DNA of 64,000 bases from NCBI GenBank assembly GCA_001662425.1, contig BDDC01000131.1, positions 3,140 to 67,139 of the forward strand. Direction: 5' to 3'. The position numbers and the translations under genes are program-made. The stretch is from Chlamydomonas sphaeroides. Its lineage: Eukaryota > Chlorophyta > Chlorophyceae > Chlamydomonadales > Chlamydomonadaceae. Shown here piece by piece: positions 32,417 to 43,875 of this stretch (its first letter is position 1; each line of letters starts with the position of its first letter). The notes under the pieces are model-generated. The model did no database searches and was not told the DNA's origin. It worked only from the letters and a program-made list of their open reading frames with translations.

Positions 32417-35410
32417 GCACGCCCTTCGCACACACACACCTGCACGCCGCCCTCGCCCAGCGGCCCTCCGCCGCCTCCGCCCAGTCCCTGCTTGTACTGC
32501 TCCAGCTGCTGCCGGAAGGCCGAGGCCTTGAGGTACGTGCTCATCTGCACCTCGCAGAACGACTCGGGCCGCACACGGGCGGCCACCGCAAACTTCTCGC
32601 GGTTGGCTGCACCGGGGGTGGGGGCGGGGCCGAGGCACGAGGGCCGTGTGGCTGGAGCAGCAGCGGGCCTGGCAGCCGCCACTGCACCTATCCCCTTTCC
32701 CTCGCCCCTTTCCCCATCCCCTTTCCCCCACGCCCCTGCCTTCCCCACCTCGACGCCCCCGCCTCACCCGCATTCTGCGCGTCCCTCATCTTCTCCAGGA
32801 TGTCCAGCTGCAGGGAGGTGGGCAGCGTGGACAGCACCGCCGGGTCGATGGAGCTCAGGTCCTCCGGCAGCGACAGCATGGACGCGAGCAGCACGTCGGC
32901 GTCGGCATCGTCGTCCTCGCCCTCGTCATCGCCCTCGTCGTCGGCAGCGGCGCCGGCATCGGCCGCCAGCGCGGCGGGCGCGGACGCCGCGCGGCCGGCA
33001 GCGGCGGGTGGGGCTCTGCGGGCGGCGTGTTCGTGCTGCACGTAGCCGCCGGCTGCAGGGGTGGGAGGGGCGGTGCAACGCAGCGTGTGACGGGCGTTGG
33101 GCGACGCGGAGGGACAGGCGCCGCGGGCCGAGAAGCCATCTATGGCGTCGGTTGGGGCGCGGCAGCCAACCCGGGCCGCCGCACCATCCGGCGACCAATG
33201 CACGGCCCTGCCCCACACCCCCAGTCACGCTGTGCCGCTGTCGCACGGCGCCGCCGCATGCGCCCACCGTTGGGGTCGTATCGCATGCCGGCGCTCGGGT
33301 CAAAGGCCTCCACATCAAACTCCTCCTCCTCGCCGCCACCGCCGCCGCGCCCCCGCTCCTCGTCCTCCGCCAGCGCCGCCGCGATGGCGGCCGCGTCCGC
33401 CTCCGACACGTAGTCCTCTGCGCTGCCGTACGCCCCGCCGCCGCCGCCACCGCCCCCCATTGCTGTCGCCACCGCGGCTGCCCCGGACGGCCGCCGCGTC
33501 GCGGCGGCGGCACCGCCAGCGGCGGCGGCGGCCGGCGGTGCGGCGGCCTTGCGGCTGGGCCCGTTGAGGGTGCGGTCGAGCTCCTTAGCGATGGCCTCGT
33601 CGGCCTGGGCGATGCGGTGCTGGGCCGCGGCACGTCGCGGCGGCGGGGCCGCGGCAGCGCCAGCGGTACCGCCGCCGTCATCGTCCGAGCTGCTGCCGCC
33701 ATGTTCGTCGGGGTCAGGCTCCCCCGCGGCGGCGCGCAGGGCTCGCTCGCGGGCGGCCTTGCGCGCTGCGGCGCAGACAGGGCGATAAGTCATGGGCCAT
33801 GCAATGATGAAACTGGGATGGGGACTGCCTCTTATCAAAGACCTGCCCCGTTTCCAAGCGCACCCAAGCCGCAGAGCCTCGTGGGCGCCGTCTTCTCGCC
33901 CTTTGCCTCCCGCACCTGTCTGGGTCCCGCCCTGCCCACGTCCCCGCACCCGGTCCCCCCATCCCCTGCCCCCGCTCACCCAGCCACGCGAGCTCCTCCT
34001 CCTGGCTCATGACCCGCTTGCCCTTGGCTAGACGCAGCATCGCCGCCTCGTCCTCCACGTCTATGGCCTCGGGGGCAGCGGAGCCGCCACCGACACCGGC
34101 AGCAGCACGAGAGCCTGAGCCCGAGGGCCCTGCGCCCGAGCCCGAGGGCCCCGCGCAAGAGCCCGAGGGCCCCGCACCCGAGCCCGAGGGCCCCGCGCCA
34201 GATCCCGAGGGGCCTGGTCCGGCGCCCGAGCTCGAAGGCCCGGAACCGGAACCGGACGCCCGAGCACCAGAGCCGGACGGCCCGGCGCCCGAGCCAGAGG
34301 GCCCGGCGCCCGCTGCCGCGCCTGCCGGCGCCGCAGCCGGCGCCCTAGGGGGCTTGCCACCGGCTCCTCCGCCGCCACTGGCCCGCTGCTGTGCCTGGCT
34401 GACCCCGGCCTTGGCTGCCGAGGCCGCCGGCTGCGCGCCACGCTGCTGGGCCTTGTCCGCCTGCTGCGCCTTGGCCGCGTTGAGCGCCTGAGGGGCGGCA
34501 GGGAGAGCAAGGCGGGGGAAGAAGGTGCTCCTGCTGTCCCTTGGGCCTTGTGCCCACGTCCGTGGCGCCGTCCCAGCTCACGGGCCGAGGAGCTAGGGTC
34601 AAGAATTTTGGTACGAGAAGCTCCTACCCAGGTTTAACGCACTAGGTCCTGTCTCCCCCTGCATCAGGTACTAACCCCATGCTACCATGCCCATGTGAGC
34701 CTAGCATATGTTTGGCAGCGGCCCCGCACCTGCTTCTTCAGCTGCGCGATTAGCAGCTTCTCGGCCGTCTTACGCAGCACGCCCTGCTGCGCCTCGCGCC
34801 GGCGGCGGCGCGCGATGTTGGTGTGGCGCTTGAGCGCCGGCGTGGCGCCATCAAACACGAACACGGGGCGCACCCGGTGAAACAGCAGCCTGGGGAGGCG
34901 GAGGCGGCAGCGCGGGGGGCATGGTATGTAGGGTTGCGGACAGGGCGGAGGGTATGTGTGCATGGAACAAGGGTCGGGGGGAGTTGCGGTGGTGGGTGGG
35001 GTCCGAATGGCTGGTATCGGCAGCACCGCCTGGCCGACCTGCAGATGCGGCGGAAGAAGCCCAGCAGGTGCGCGTTGCGCATCATATCGCCCTTGTCGTC
35101 GCGCATGGCCTTCATGAACTGGAACAGCCAGATGGACGCGTCTGGGAGGATCGGACCCGGGGTTGGCTTAATGGGTGCGTGCTGGCAGAGCAGGTCAAGC
35201 GCCTGCCTGTTTGCACGCGAACCCTGGAACTGATATGTGCAAACTGCTGCAGGAGGAGGCCCCTCGCAGCTGCACAAGAAGGCATCGCGCCATGTGCTAA
35301 GGCGAGAGGCGAACGAGCGTACCAATGGCGAGCCGCTTGTTCGCGATGGCTTCGATGTTGACGCGCCGGCCCACTGGCTCCAGCAGCGTCCAGAGGCCTT
35401 TAACTCCCAT
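25931..35410 (-). CDS. XPG: XPG/Rad2 (ERCC5) structure-specific endonuclease
   Basis: The first exon (35323-35410) begins MGVKGLWTLLEPVGRRVNIE, followed by DASIWLFQFMKAM (35039-35141) and RPVFVFDGATPALKRH (34730-34889), the XPG N-domain with its catalytic Asp residues. The I-domain lies near the other end: GLPFIVAPME, then AEAQCAFLES, VVTDDNDVFLFGARHVYRH (28.48-28.60 kb), MALLLGSDYTE (28.22-28.33 kb) and GCAGVGIVNAVEVV (27.9 kb). Conserved acidic residues are present. Between the domains is a spacer encoded by about 5 kb, with LPTSLQLDILEKMRDAQ and EVQMSTYLKASAFR as in XPG, plus long Ala/Gly/Ser/Pro tracts. I estimate about 2000 residues in roughly 16 exons, against 1186 in human XPG. The enzyme makes the 3' cut in nucleotide excision repair with TFIIH. 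A ubiquitin-interacting motif, three acidic WEDV motifs and a PIP-like motif are visible. The stop follows DEWEDVE. Confidence 0.93.
27306..27370. repeat. Short repeat in an XPG intron, related to one at 59.07-59.13 kb
   Basis: Contains TGTTCTACTTGACACTTGAA followed by CACAC, and a second degenerate TTTGAACACACTA. It resembles the tandem unit in an RRP5 intron. It lies inside the intron between XPG exons at about 27.08 and 27.39 kb. Confidence 0.6.
32378..32438. repeat. (AC)n microsatellite with flanking duplicated splice donor in XPG
   Basis: A pure AC run of about 37 nt at 32378-32414, then a second short AC run at 32429-32439. On the minus strand each run follows the sequence GCGTGCAG, so the exon-to-intron junction is duplicated 25 nt apart. 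Confidence 0.85.
34110..34315 (-). repeat. 18-bp coding tandem repeat (GPSGSGA type) in XPG
   Basis: Imperfect 18-bp units encode repeated GAGPSGS hexa/heptapeptides in the XPG spacer, between a KAQQ-rich segment and AIDVEDEAAMLRLAKGKRV. The opposite strand gives an apparent EPEGPAP repeat frame, which is a shadow. Confidence 0.8.
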
Positions 35411-36014
35411 GGCCGCTCGCCTCAACTCGCTCGCCCCTCAGGGCAGCAACCTCATCAACGCATAGGAACAAGTATAGCGCGAGGTGCAGAGAGGGAGCTT
35501 ATGGAAGGCAAGTGCAACGAGAGCCGCACAACGCGTCCGGTTCCGGTGAAGCGACAGGCTGCGTGCCGCCCTTGCTGTGCGGGCGCTGCGCAAATGTCTT
35601 TGCCTGCTATTGTCTTGCTGCCATTCCTGAGGAGGCGAGCTGGGCTGCAAGGCATGCGTGCTGCGCTCCTCAGCACGGTCGTGTGCACGGCAGGGCCCAG
35701 CACGGGACGCTGCAGTTGCAAGCGTCCCATCGCGCCTAGCATTTAAGCCAGGTACCGCGTTGCAATCCGGAGGCCATAACCGCGCGCCGAATCACGTCGC
35801 AGCGCTCCCGCTCGCCGGCTCACCCCACCATTCCTGCCGATGCCCGTCAACCCCTACATACCCTCATAGCCACCGACCGGCCTCCAGGCATACTGCAAGC
35901 CCAAGGCCCCGCCAATCCATCCACTCGAGCACACCGCCCTGCGCTGCCTCGACCATCGCGTCGAGCCGCCTCGCCCGCTGCTCCTCCGTGCCCTCCACGG
36001 CCTGCTGGCGCTGC
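35411..36014. other. XPG promoter and ProRS 3' UTR
   Basis: About 600 bp between two minus-strand genes. No TTACA near the ProRS stop and no other gene visible. Confidence 0.45.
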
Positions 36015-39000
36015 TTAGTAGCTGCGGCCCCACAGCGCCCAGTTCTTGGCGGGCTTGCCCGAGTAGAAGCACTTGGCGTCCTCGGGCAGCGGCGGCGCGT
36101 CGAAGGGCAGGCACAGCGTCTTGGCGCCCATGGCATCGGGCGTGGTGCTCTTCTTCTTGACCTCCTCCTCGATGGCCTCCTCGTCGGCCCTGGGGAGAGA
36201 CAGAGCGCAGCGGGAAGAGCAGGGAGCCGTTGGGGTTTGGCCATTACGTGCGGGCAGGACACTAGCCCCCAGCGCGTTTCACGGCGCCCCTCTTAGCCTC
36301 CAGACCCACTCGCGTGGGCCAGCCAAAGCCCACGACGCAGCCAGGCGCCCAGGACGAACTGATATTACCCATTCCACACCCACGGCGCGTGCTGTCCCTC
36401 CCCCTGCCGCTGGACCAGGCAAGTGTGCCTTACTTCCGAAACCTCTTGCCTGCACCCACTCCCTTGTCCCGTTCCCCAGCTCCTGGACCCCCGCAACAGG
36501 CGGCCGTACGCACCAAGGCGTGAGCGCCATGTGCTTGTTGTTGAGTGCGGTCATGAACTCCTCGAAGCTGTGGCACACCTCGGTGCAGTCCGAGGTGCGC
36601 GCCTTGGCGGCCGCGAACATCTCGGCCTGGATGGTCTCCAGCAGCGCCGGCACGCGGGTGCCCACCTCGGCCCAGGGGATGACCTCCTTGGCGCCTGCGG
36701 CGGGCGAGGCAGTCGGGGTGAGGAGAGTCAGCGTAGCGTGTGGAGAGGTCGGAGCAGCCGCACACAGCTTGGGCCGACCGGTAACGTCATCTCATTGCCG
36801 CGCACAGTCCGTGCCGTGACCGCATCACACGACGAGCACGCCCTGGTGAGCCAAACCTCCAGCTCACGGCCTGCACCCCTTGTGCCGCGATGCGCGCCGT
36901 GCTGCCCATGGCGCTGCCCCTGCCTCCTACGCCCCCTGGCGCCCCCTCACTCACCCGTGTCGCGGCGGCACACCATGACGGCCTGGTTCTCCATGTCCTT
37001 GGGGCCCAGCTCCATGCGCAGCGGCAGGCCCTTGAGCTCCCAGTGGTTGTACTTCCAGCCGGGCGTGTAGTTCTGGCGCGTGTCCGTCACCACGCGCACG
37101 TCCTTGTCCTCCATCACCTTGGTCAGCTCCTCCACCTGGGGCCGTTGGGGTGGTGGTGGCGGTTGGGGTGAGAAGCGAGGGAGACGCGAAGGAACAGCGG
37201 TCCTGCTGCCCAGGCAGCGCCGGCACCCGTTGGCGGCGACGGTTCGAGGTGCACCTTCATGACGCAAATTCTGTGTGCATCTCTCCGTCCTGCCAGTCCC
37301 GCCATGTCCCCCTTCCCTTCCATTCCACTGCGGCAGCCGCAGCCGCAGCTCTCAGCACCTTCGCCCTTCCCCGGCCTAGCCGCACCTTGTCCATCATGGC
37401 CTGCACCGCCTCGGGCGCCGTGGAGGCCTTGGGGATGGGGATGAAGACCACCTGCACAACAGCCCGGTCGCGGCCACCGAGGGAACGCGGCCACCACAAA
37501 GGGTCAGGTCCAGGGCACGACTGCCCAACGCACAAACCCGCCTGCTTGCGCGGCCACGGGCATCGCCGGGTGCTGGCCAGCAACAGCGCCTGCGGCGCAC
37601 CTGCTTGGGCGCCACGCGCGGCGGCAGCACCAGGCCCTTGTCGTCCGAGTGCGTCATAATCATGACGCCCAGCGAGCGGGTGGTGAGGCCCCAGCTGTTC
37701 TGCCACACGTGCTGCTTCTGCTTGTCCTCGTCCTCGAACTGGATGTTGAACATCTTGCTGAAGTTCTGGCCCAGGCAGTGGCTGGTGGCGCCCTGGGGAC
37801 AGGCAGGCAGGCGGCGAGCGCAGCGGCAGCGGAGGTGAGGGAGCGCACGGCACCTCAGCATGTTGGTCGCCAGCGCACGCTTTTGGTTCAGCGCCGAACG
37901 CCGCCGTGACCTTGCCAACCCGACCCACATCGCCGATCCACAACGGCAGGCAGGAGCAGCGCCCACGCAGCCTCTCAGTTGCACCCCATTTCAGGGCTGG
38001 CGCAGTCTGCAACCCCCAGCAATGGCCGGCCCGCGCGGCGAGCCCCGCCTCCCCGGAGGCCCACCTGGATGCCCTTGCCGTTCTCCGGGATGTAGGCCTC
38101 CACGGTGGTGGTGAAGAAGGCGCCCGCAAACTGCTCCTTGGTGGACTTCTTGCCCTTGATCACGGGCACCGCCAGCACGTCCTCGTACACGCCCCTGGGC
38201 ACGTGGCAGGGCACGAGGGGAGCGCAGCGAGGACAGCGCGAGTAAGAGAGGAGGCGCAGACGCGAACAAGTCCCGTTGCTGCCAGCCCAACCGGGACCGC
38301 AGGGGGTATAGTGCGGCTGAGGTTTAGGCATGCGCAGGCAGCCACTTGTGGTTGGCTGCTGCTGAGTGGCGCGGCTTGGCGGGCTGTGGGCTGGGGCCTA
38401 GGCGTGGCGCGTCGGGCGGGTATTGTGGCGGCCGCTGCTGCTGGTGGGTTCGTGCGGGCTCACCGGTAGAGCTCGAGGATCTCCATCACCTCCGCCTCCG
38501 CCTCAGCCTGCGTGGCGAAGGCGGTGTGGCCCTCCTGCCACAGGAACTCGCGGCTGCGGATGAAAGGCGTGGGGTACTTGAACTCCCAGCGGACCACGTT
38601 GGTCCACTGGTTGAGGCGCAGCGGCAGGTCACGGTGCGAGCGGATCCACTGCGAGAAGTAGGGGTACATGACCTGCGGCGGGGAGGGAGGGAGGGAGGGA
38701 TGGGGCCAGCAGTCAGGACAGAGTGAGCAACCGAGCTTCAAAAACAAAGTGGCTGATGGTACGGGGCGCGAGACCGTTCCGCCGCCACGCAGCTGCGGCC
38801 GTGCCCGGTGCCCTCCATGCCATCGCTGCTCACTCCCCTAACCACACCACACACCCCGCGCGCAGTGCGGCTCGCACCGTCTCCGAAGTGGGTCGGATGG
38901 CGATGGGCTTCTCCATGGTGCTGTTGCCGTACTTGGTGACCCAGGCCACCTCGGGCGCAAAGCCCTCCACGTGGTCCTTCTCCGTGTTGAGCACGTCCTC

Positions 39001-40090
39001 CGTGATGAACAGCGGGAAGTACGAGTTCTGCACGCCCAGCTTCTTGATGCGCTTGTCGAACCTGCCGAGTCAGGCGGCACGCCCTGGTCGTTAGCTGCGC
39101 TCGCCGAGTCTGCCGGGCCAGGGGCTGCGAGGCTGCGGGCATGCACACGACAACCGCGCGGGCGCTGCGCCGGCCGTGGTGAATGCGTATGGACTCCTCG
39201 TACAGCCACCATACCGCAGACCGTGCCAAGAAGCCGGCACTGTGCCGCCCCAGGACGCGGGGGCCCCAGCCGCTGTCGGCGCTCACCAGCCCTGCACGAC
39301 CTCCCACATAGCGTAGGCCCAGGGGCGCAGAATGTAGCATCCCGACACGTCGTAGTAGCTGATCAGCTCCGATGCCACCACCAGCTCGCTGTACCACTCG
39401 CCGAAGTTGTCCTTCTTGCTGTTCTTGAGGCCCAGGCCCTTGGCATCGCCGCCGGCGGCGCCGCCGCCCGACTTCTTGGCTGGGGTGGTGAAGGGTGCGG
39501 TGCCGTTGGGAGGGGCGTCAGCTTGAGGGAAGCTGGAGGTGTGCAGGGGATGCGGCGTTCAGCAGGGAGTAGAGACGGAGGACAGAGGGCTGAGTGCCAC
39601 AGGACGCACCCTCCTTGGGCTCCTGCTTGGGCTTCTCCTTCTTCTCCTTGGGGGCCTTGGGGGCCTTCTCCGGCTTCGCGGGCTGCTCAGCCGGGGCCGC
39701 CGCGGGCGCCGCGACAGTCTCCTCCGTCTAGGGGCCACGCGCAGTGGGGACAGGGCAAGGTTGGCTTGCCAGGGGCCGTGGGCGGAGTGCTACGGACGAG
39801 GCGCGGGCCCACGCGGGCCGGCTGGGCGGCCTGAGCGAGCGTGCCGGACCCTGAGCGCCTGCCCACGTGCGGCCGCGCTGGTACAGCGAGCTGCCTTGTT
39901 CCGTGTAATGGCTGATGGCAGCGCGCCCCAAGCGCACCATCGTGTGCTTGGCAAGCTGTTGCTGCGAGTGTGTCGCCCAGTGCAGAAAGTCGGCGCCGAA
40001 GCTCCCAACCGAGTCTACCGAGCTAACACGAGCAGAAGTCGCAAAATACGTGCTGCGCTTCGAGCCTAGCAGGAAGAGGCGACCTAGCAT
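36015..40090 (-). CDS. Prolyl-tRNA synthetase, eukaryotic/archaeal type
   Basis: Class II synthetase charging tRNA-Pro. Eleven exons. Conserved blocks in order: FGEWYSELVVASELISYYDV and ILRPWAYAMWE (39.3-39.4 kb), KLGVQNSYFPLFI, IAIRPTSET (substrate TSE loop, 38.88 kb), NVVRWEFKYPTPFIRSREFL (motif 2, 38.55 kb), EGHTAFATQAEAE, GATSHCLGQNFSKMFNIQFE (37.75 kb), GLVLPPRVAPKQV (motif 3 region, 37.6 kb), an anticodon-binding region with YNHWELKGLPLRMELGPKD (37.0 kb), and the C-terminus KNWALWGRSY ending in Tyr as usual for this type. The N-terminal exon (39938-40090, 51 codons) starts MLGRLFLLGSKRSTYFATSA and looks like an organelle presequence. Its last codon is an ATG directly before the TEETVAAP exon, so a short cytosolic form is possible. 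An Ala/Lys/Pro/Glu linker precedes the catalytic core. Divergent from the trpD-type gene. Confidence 0.93.
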
Positions 40091-40401
40091 ACACAGCCGC
40101 GATTGATCTCTGCTGTCGCTCCCAAGTAGGGGTTCAGATGTAAGCTGCGTGCAGAAGCAACGCGCTATACGTACAGGGTAAAGAGTTAGTCAGGCCCAAG
40201 CGACTTCCATTGCTCGCCGATCGCGGGTTGCAAAGGGTTCGTGCGTGGACAGGCTAAGTCCTTGGCTTGCTCCGCATACCCAATTGACTGCTTGCTGAAT
40301 TGCTAGGTCGTGGAGCGAGCTTGTATCAGCGCGACCAAACCCACATTGCGCGCTCGGTCGACAAACCAAGATCAATTTGACGCAGTGCGAGCGCAGCTAA
40401 G
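40091..40401. promoter_or_regulatory. Shared divergent promoter region of ProRS and anthranilate phosphoribosyltransferase
   Basis: Only 311 bp separates the start codons of two genes read in opposite directions, so 5' UTRs and both promoters must lie here. No TATA box was identified with confidence. Confidence 0.6.
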
Positions 40402-43336
40402 ATGCAGTCGCTTCTAGAGAGACGGTCAGGGCGCGCGTTCACAGCGCAGCGCTCGCGGCCCGCTCTGGCGACGGCTGTGCGAGCGCGTGCGTCGCCTCGC
40501 CATGGCGCCGTCCGTTGCCAGGCGAAGCTCCAGATGCGGGAGGTGCGTCGGCAGCCCTGCCGCGACGTCATCGAGGACTTGCCGAACCTCGACCGAGGCA
40601 TGTCCCCTGCCGACAGGTGCTGGAGCATCTCATCGCGCGGCAAGACCTGACGCAGCAGCAGTCCGAAGATGCTCTGGGGGTGAGCAGACAAGGGGAGGGG
40701 TAACGCGGCCCTGCCTGCCCCTTTCGACACGCTCCGGCACCAACCGCCTCAACCGCTTTCCAACCCTCTCCGCCAGTCCCTGCTGGACAACTTCTCCACG
40801 GAGCAGGCCTCTGCCTTCCTGGTGCTGCTGCGCGCCAAGGCAAGCCGGGGACGTGCAGCACGACCTGTGCTCACCCGGGGCTGTGCGCATACGCATGACA
40901 AGCCAACGCGGCCGCTGGCGTGCAGCCCCAGCGCCCCGCCTGCGCTCTGGCCGCGGCGCAGCCGCCCATACCCCTCCGCCCGGCTCACACCGCACTGCTT
41001 CCCCCTTCGCAGGGCGAGACGCCCGATGAAATCGCGGGCCTGGCCAAGGCCATGCTCGACAAGGGCCTCACCGTGCACACTCAGCAGCAAGGCAGGCCGG
41101 GGCCCGTGACCTGGCACCAGTAGCTGCTGCCCTGCGCAACCCGCGCGAAGGCCCGCGCGGCACCCGCCAGGCCACTCCTTTGCGGTGCCCCTCGCTCCCT
41201 CCCTCCCACACCTCCCACGCCGCACCCCTCCACGCAGTGGTGGACATTGTGGGCACCGGCGGCGACGGCATCGGCTCCGTCAACATCTCCACCGGCGCCT
41301 CCATCCTGGCCGCCGCCGCGGGCGCGAAGGTGGCCAAGCACGGCAACCGCTCCGTGTCCAGCCTCTGCGGCAGCGCGGACGTGCTCGAGGTGCGCACCAT
41401 GTGGCTCCAGGAGCGCTCCCCCAGTCCTGCTGGCCCAGGCGCGCTTCCCCAGTCCTGCTGCCCAGCTGCGGCCACACCCCATGGGCGAGTGCTCATGGGC
41501 TGTGTAGGGCTGGACGGCGAGGACCTCTGCCGCAGCCGCCCCAGCCTCAAGTGTCCCCACCTGCCTGCCTGCCTGCCTGCCTGCCTGCCCCCAGGCCCTG
41601 GGTGTGGCCATCGACCTGGGCCCCGAGTCCATCGGCCGCTGCCTGGATGAGGCGGGCATCGCCTTCATGTACGCGCCCCGCTACCACCCCGCCATGAAGG
41701 CGGTGCGCCCGGTGCGGTCGGCGCTCAAGGTGCGCGGCCGGGCTGGGGGCCAGGGACAGGGACAGGGAGGCGGAAGGGGTGGGTGCAGGGGAATGGGAGG
41801 GGAGAGATTGTGGGCAGGCCAGGCGGCAGCGCGGCAGGCTGAGGCATCTAGGCAAGAGACCAGAGAAAGCGGCAACGGGAGAAAGGGTAGAGAAAAGGGG
41901 CCAGGGGAGCAGCTGTTCCCCAATGCAAGTCGTTTATGCCTGCTGGAGAGCCCAGGGGCGCGCTGTGAGGGCGCCGCCGCTCGCGTCACCTCCCGCCACC
42001 GCTCCCTCCTGGCCGACCCAGGTCCGCACGGCGCTCAACATGCTGGGCCCGTTGCTCAACCCGGCGCACGCCGCGTACGGCCTGGTGGGCGTGTACGACA
42101 CATCCATCTCGGAGCTGATGGCGGGCTCGCTGCTGGTGGGTGGCTGGCGGGTGGCTGGCTGGCGGGTGGCGGGCGGGGTTTTCGTACTTGGAACAGACTC
42201 TACCGGCTAGGCAGTGGGGCGCGGGTCACCGGGGCACCTCGAGCCTCACGCAACTGACCTCTCCGCGCGCTGGCGTCGCGACGTTGCTGTCTCCGTTGCC
42301 GCCTGTGCCCCGCCCGGCGGCGAACATGCATCTTGATCCGCTGCCGCCGCCCCTCCGCAGCGCATGGGCCTCCGCAAGGCGCTGGTGGTGCACTCGATGG
42401 GCCTGGACGAGCTGACGCCCATGGGGCCCGCCGACGTGGTGGAGGTCACCGCCGGCAGCAGCCAGCTCAAGCGCTACAGGTGCGATGCGGCCTCATGTGG
42501 TGGGGACACGCCGAGAGCAGGGGTGGCGGCGTTCTGGGCTGGCGCCGTGAGAGCACGATTGGCTGCAGCATGCCAGAGGCCAGCATGGGCTCGCCTTTAG
42601 TAACTCCCGCCCCGCTGACCCGACCCCTTCCCGCCGGCCTCCCGTCCGCAGCCTGGACCCGCTCGACGTGGGCATTCCCCGCTGCGAGGTGGAGGACCTC
42701 AAGGGCGGCGACGCCACCCTCAACGCGGCCATCCTGCGGGATGTGCTGGCGGGGCAGCGCGGTGGGGCCGGGTTGGGGAGGGATTGGGGACGCGTGGAGG
42801 GCTAGCGCGTGCCCGGCGGGCCGGCTCGGCGCTGGAGGAGCCGACGAAGGCGCGCCGGATGGAGGCACTTGTGGGCTCCTGTGGATGTCTGGATGCCGCT
42901 GTCTGCTGCTTTGCTCAACAATCGTTACGCCGCAACCGCCCCTCCCCATCCGCAGGGGCGGTTGCGGATGCGCTGGTGCTCAATGCGGGGTACGCGCTGG
43001 CGGCTGCGCAGGTGAGGCCGGGCGGCGGCGGGAGGGGTGCTGTGGCGCCCAGGGCAGCACCACAAGCATGTGCCGGCCTGTTGACACCTGAGCCTCCGGT
43101 CCGTGGGCCGCGTCTGTGGCAGCTGCGGTCTGGGCCGCCAGTACACGGGCCTGACACCTGCGCCCCCTCCGTGCCCGCCCGTGCCGCGTCAGGTGACGGC
43201 GAACCCGCGGGACGGCGTGGCTCTGGCGCAGGAGGTGCAGCGGCGCGGCGACGCATCGGCGGTGCTGGACCGCTGGGTGGCGGTCAGCAAGGCGTGCGCG
43301 GCGGCGGAGCGCGCCGCGGAGGCGGTGCCGGCGTGA
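40402..43336 (+). CDS. trpD: Anthranilate phosphoribosyltransferase, plastid-targeted
   Basis: Transfers phosphoribosyl from PRPP to anthranilate, the second step of tryptophan synthesis from chorismate. The start MQSLLERRSGRAFTAQRSRP opens an Arg/Ala/Ser-rich transit peptide, so the enzyme is probably plastidic. The mature part reads VLEHLIARQDLTQQQSEDAL, then the PRPP-binding core DIVGTGGDGIGSVNISTGAS followed by AKVAKHGNRSVSS (41.24-41.39 kb), ALGVAIDLGPESIGRCLDE, MYAPRYHPAMKAVRPVR (41.7 kb), NMLGPLLNPAH (42.04 kb), ALVVHSMGLDELTPMGP (42.38 kb) and a C-terminal VLNAGYALAAAQVTANPRDG. About ten introns, one acceptor preceded by a CTGC repeat. It is called trpD by bacterial name and PAT1 in plants. 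TGTAA at 43569-43573 fits its poly(A) signal. Confidence 0.95.
41559..41588 (+). repeat. (CTGC)n microsatellite in the polypyrimidine tract of a trpD intron
   Basis: About seven CTGC units directly upstream of the ccccag acceptor of the exon encoding ALGVAIDLGPES. Confidence 0.85.
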
Positions 43337-43875
43337 GGCGCGGCTCCTGGGCTTGGGCGCTGGCGCTGGGTCTGGTGCGGTGGGTTGGAGTGCTCTGGGG
43401 CAGTGGGGTGAGCTGGGCGGCGGGATGTGAGGGGGCACGTGTTTTGTACGGCTGCGGCTGCGAGCGGGGGGTGAGCGCGCAAGTAGGAGCGCCCCGTGGC
43501 GGTGAGCTCGGGACAAGTGTGTGCGGGACTGCAGGATGGCTCGGACTGAGCGGGGAGTGCCCCAGGCGTGTAAGCGGCCTCTCCGAGACACACGACCGCT
43601 AGCGGCCGCACCGGCGAGGGAACTGCGCCCTCTGTGTTCCAGTTCCGAGCTCGGGGCGTTGCAGCATGTCCACGTCACCACGTAGTACCACGAGGAGCAG
43701 CGCGCCGCTCGACCTGCCCTGCTCCTTGCCATGCGACACGCCGCGCAACACAGCCATCCGCCCTGCGCACCGCTTTCACCCCTCCGAGTTGCGCCTCGCG
43801 TCGGCGGCCCGGTCTACCCGCTCACGCTGACCCCTCGACCTCCTGCCCCGCCTCCTGCTCCGCCGCCGCCACCGC
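43337..43875. other. Intergenic between convergent trpD-type and TlyA-type genes
   Basis: About 540 bp with both 3' UTRs. Plus-strand TGTAA at 43569-43573 suits the phosphoribosyltransferase. No gene recognised. Confidence 0.5.
43569..43573 (+). terminator. Putative poly(A) signal TGTAA of the anthranilate phosphoribosyltransferase gene
   Basis: TGTAA about 230 nt after the stop codon, the first downstream. Confidence 0.5.

Noticed and set aside
34009..34491. Long plus-strand frame with EPEGPAP repeats opposite XPG
   Set aside because: It is the antisense shadow of the GPSGSGA coding repeat; the minus strand carries conserved XPG exons on both sides.
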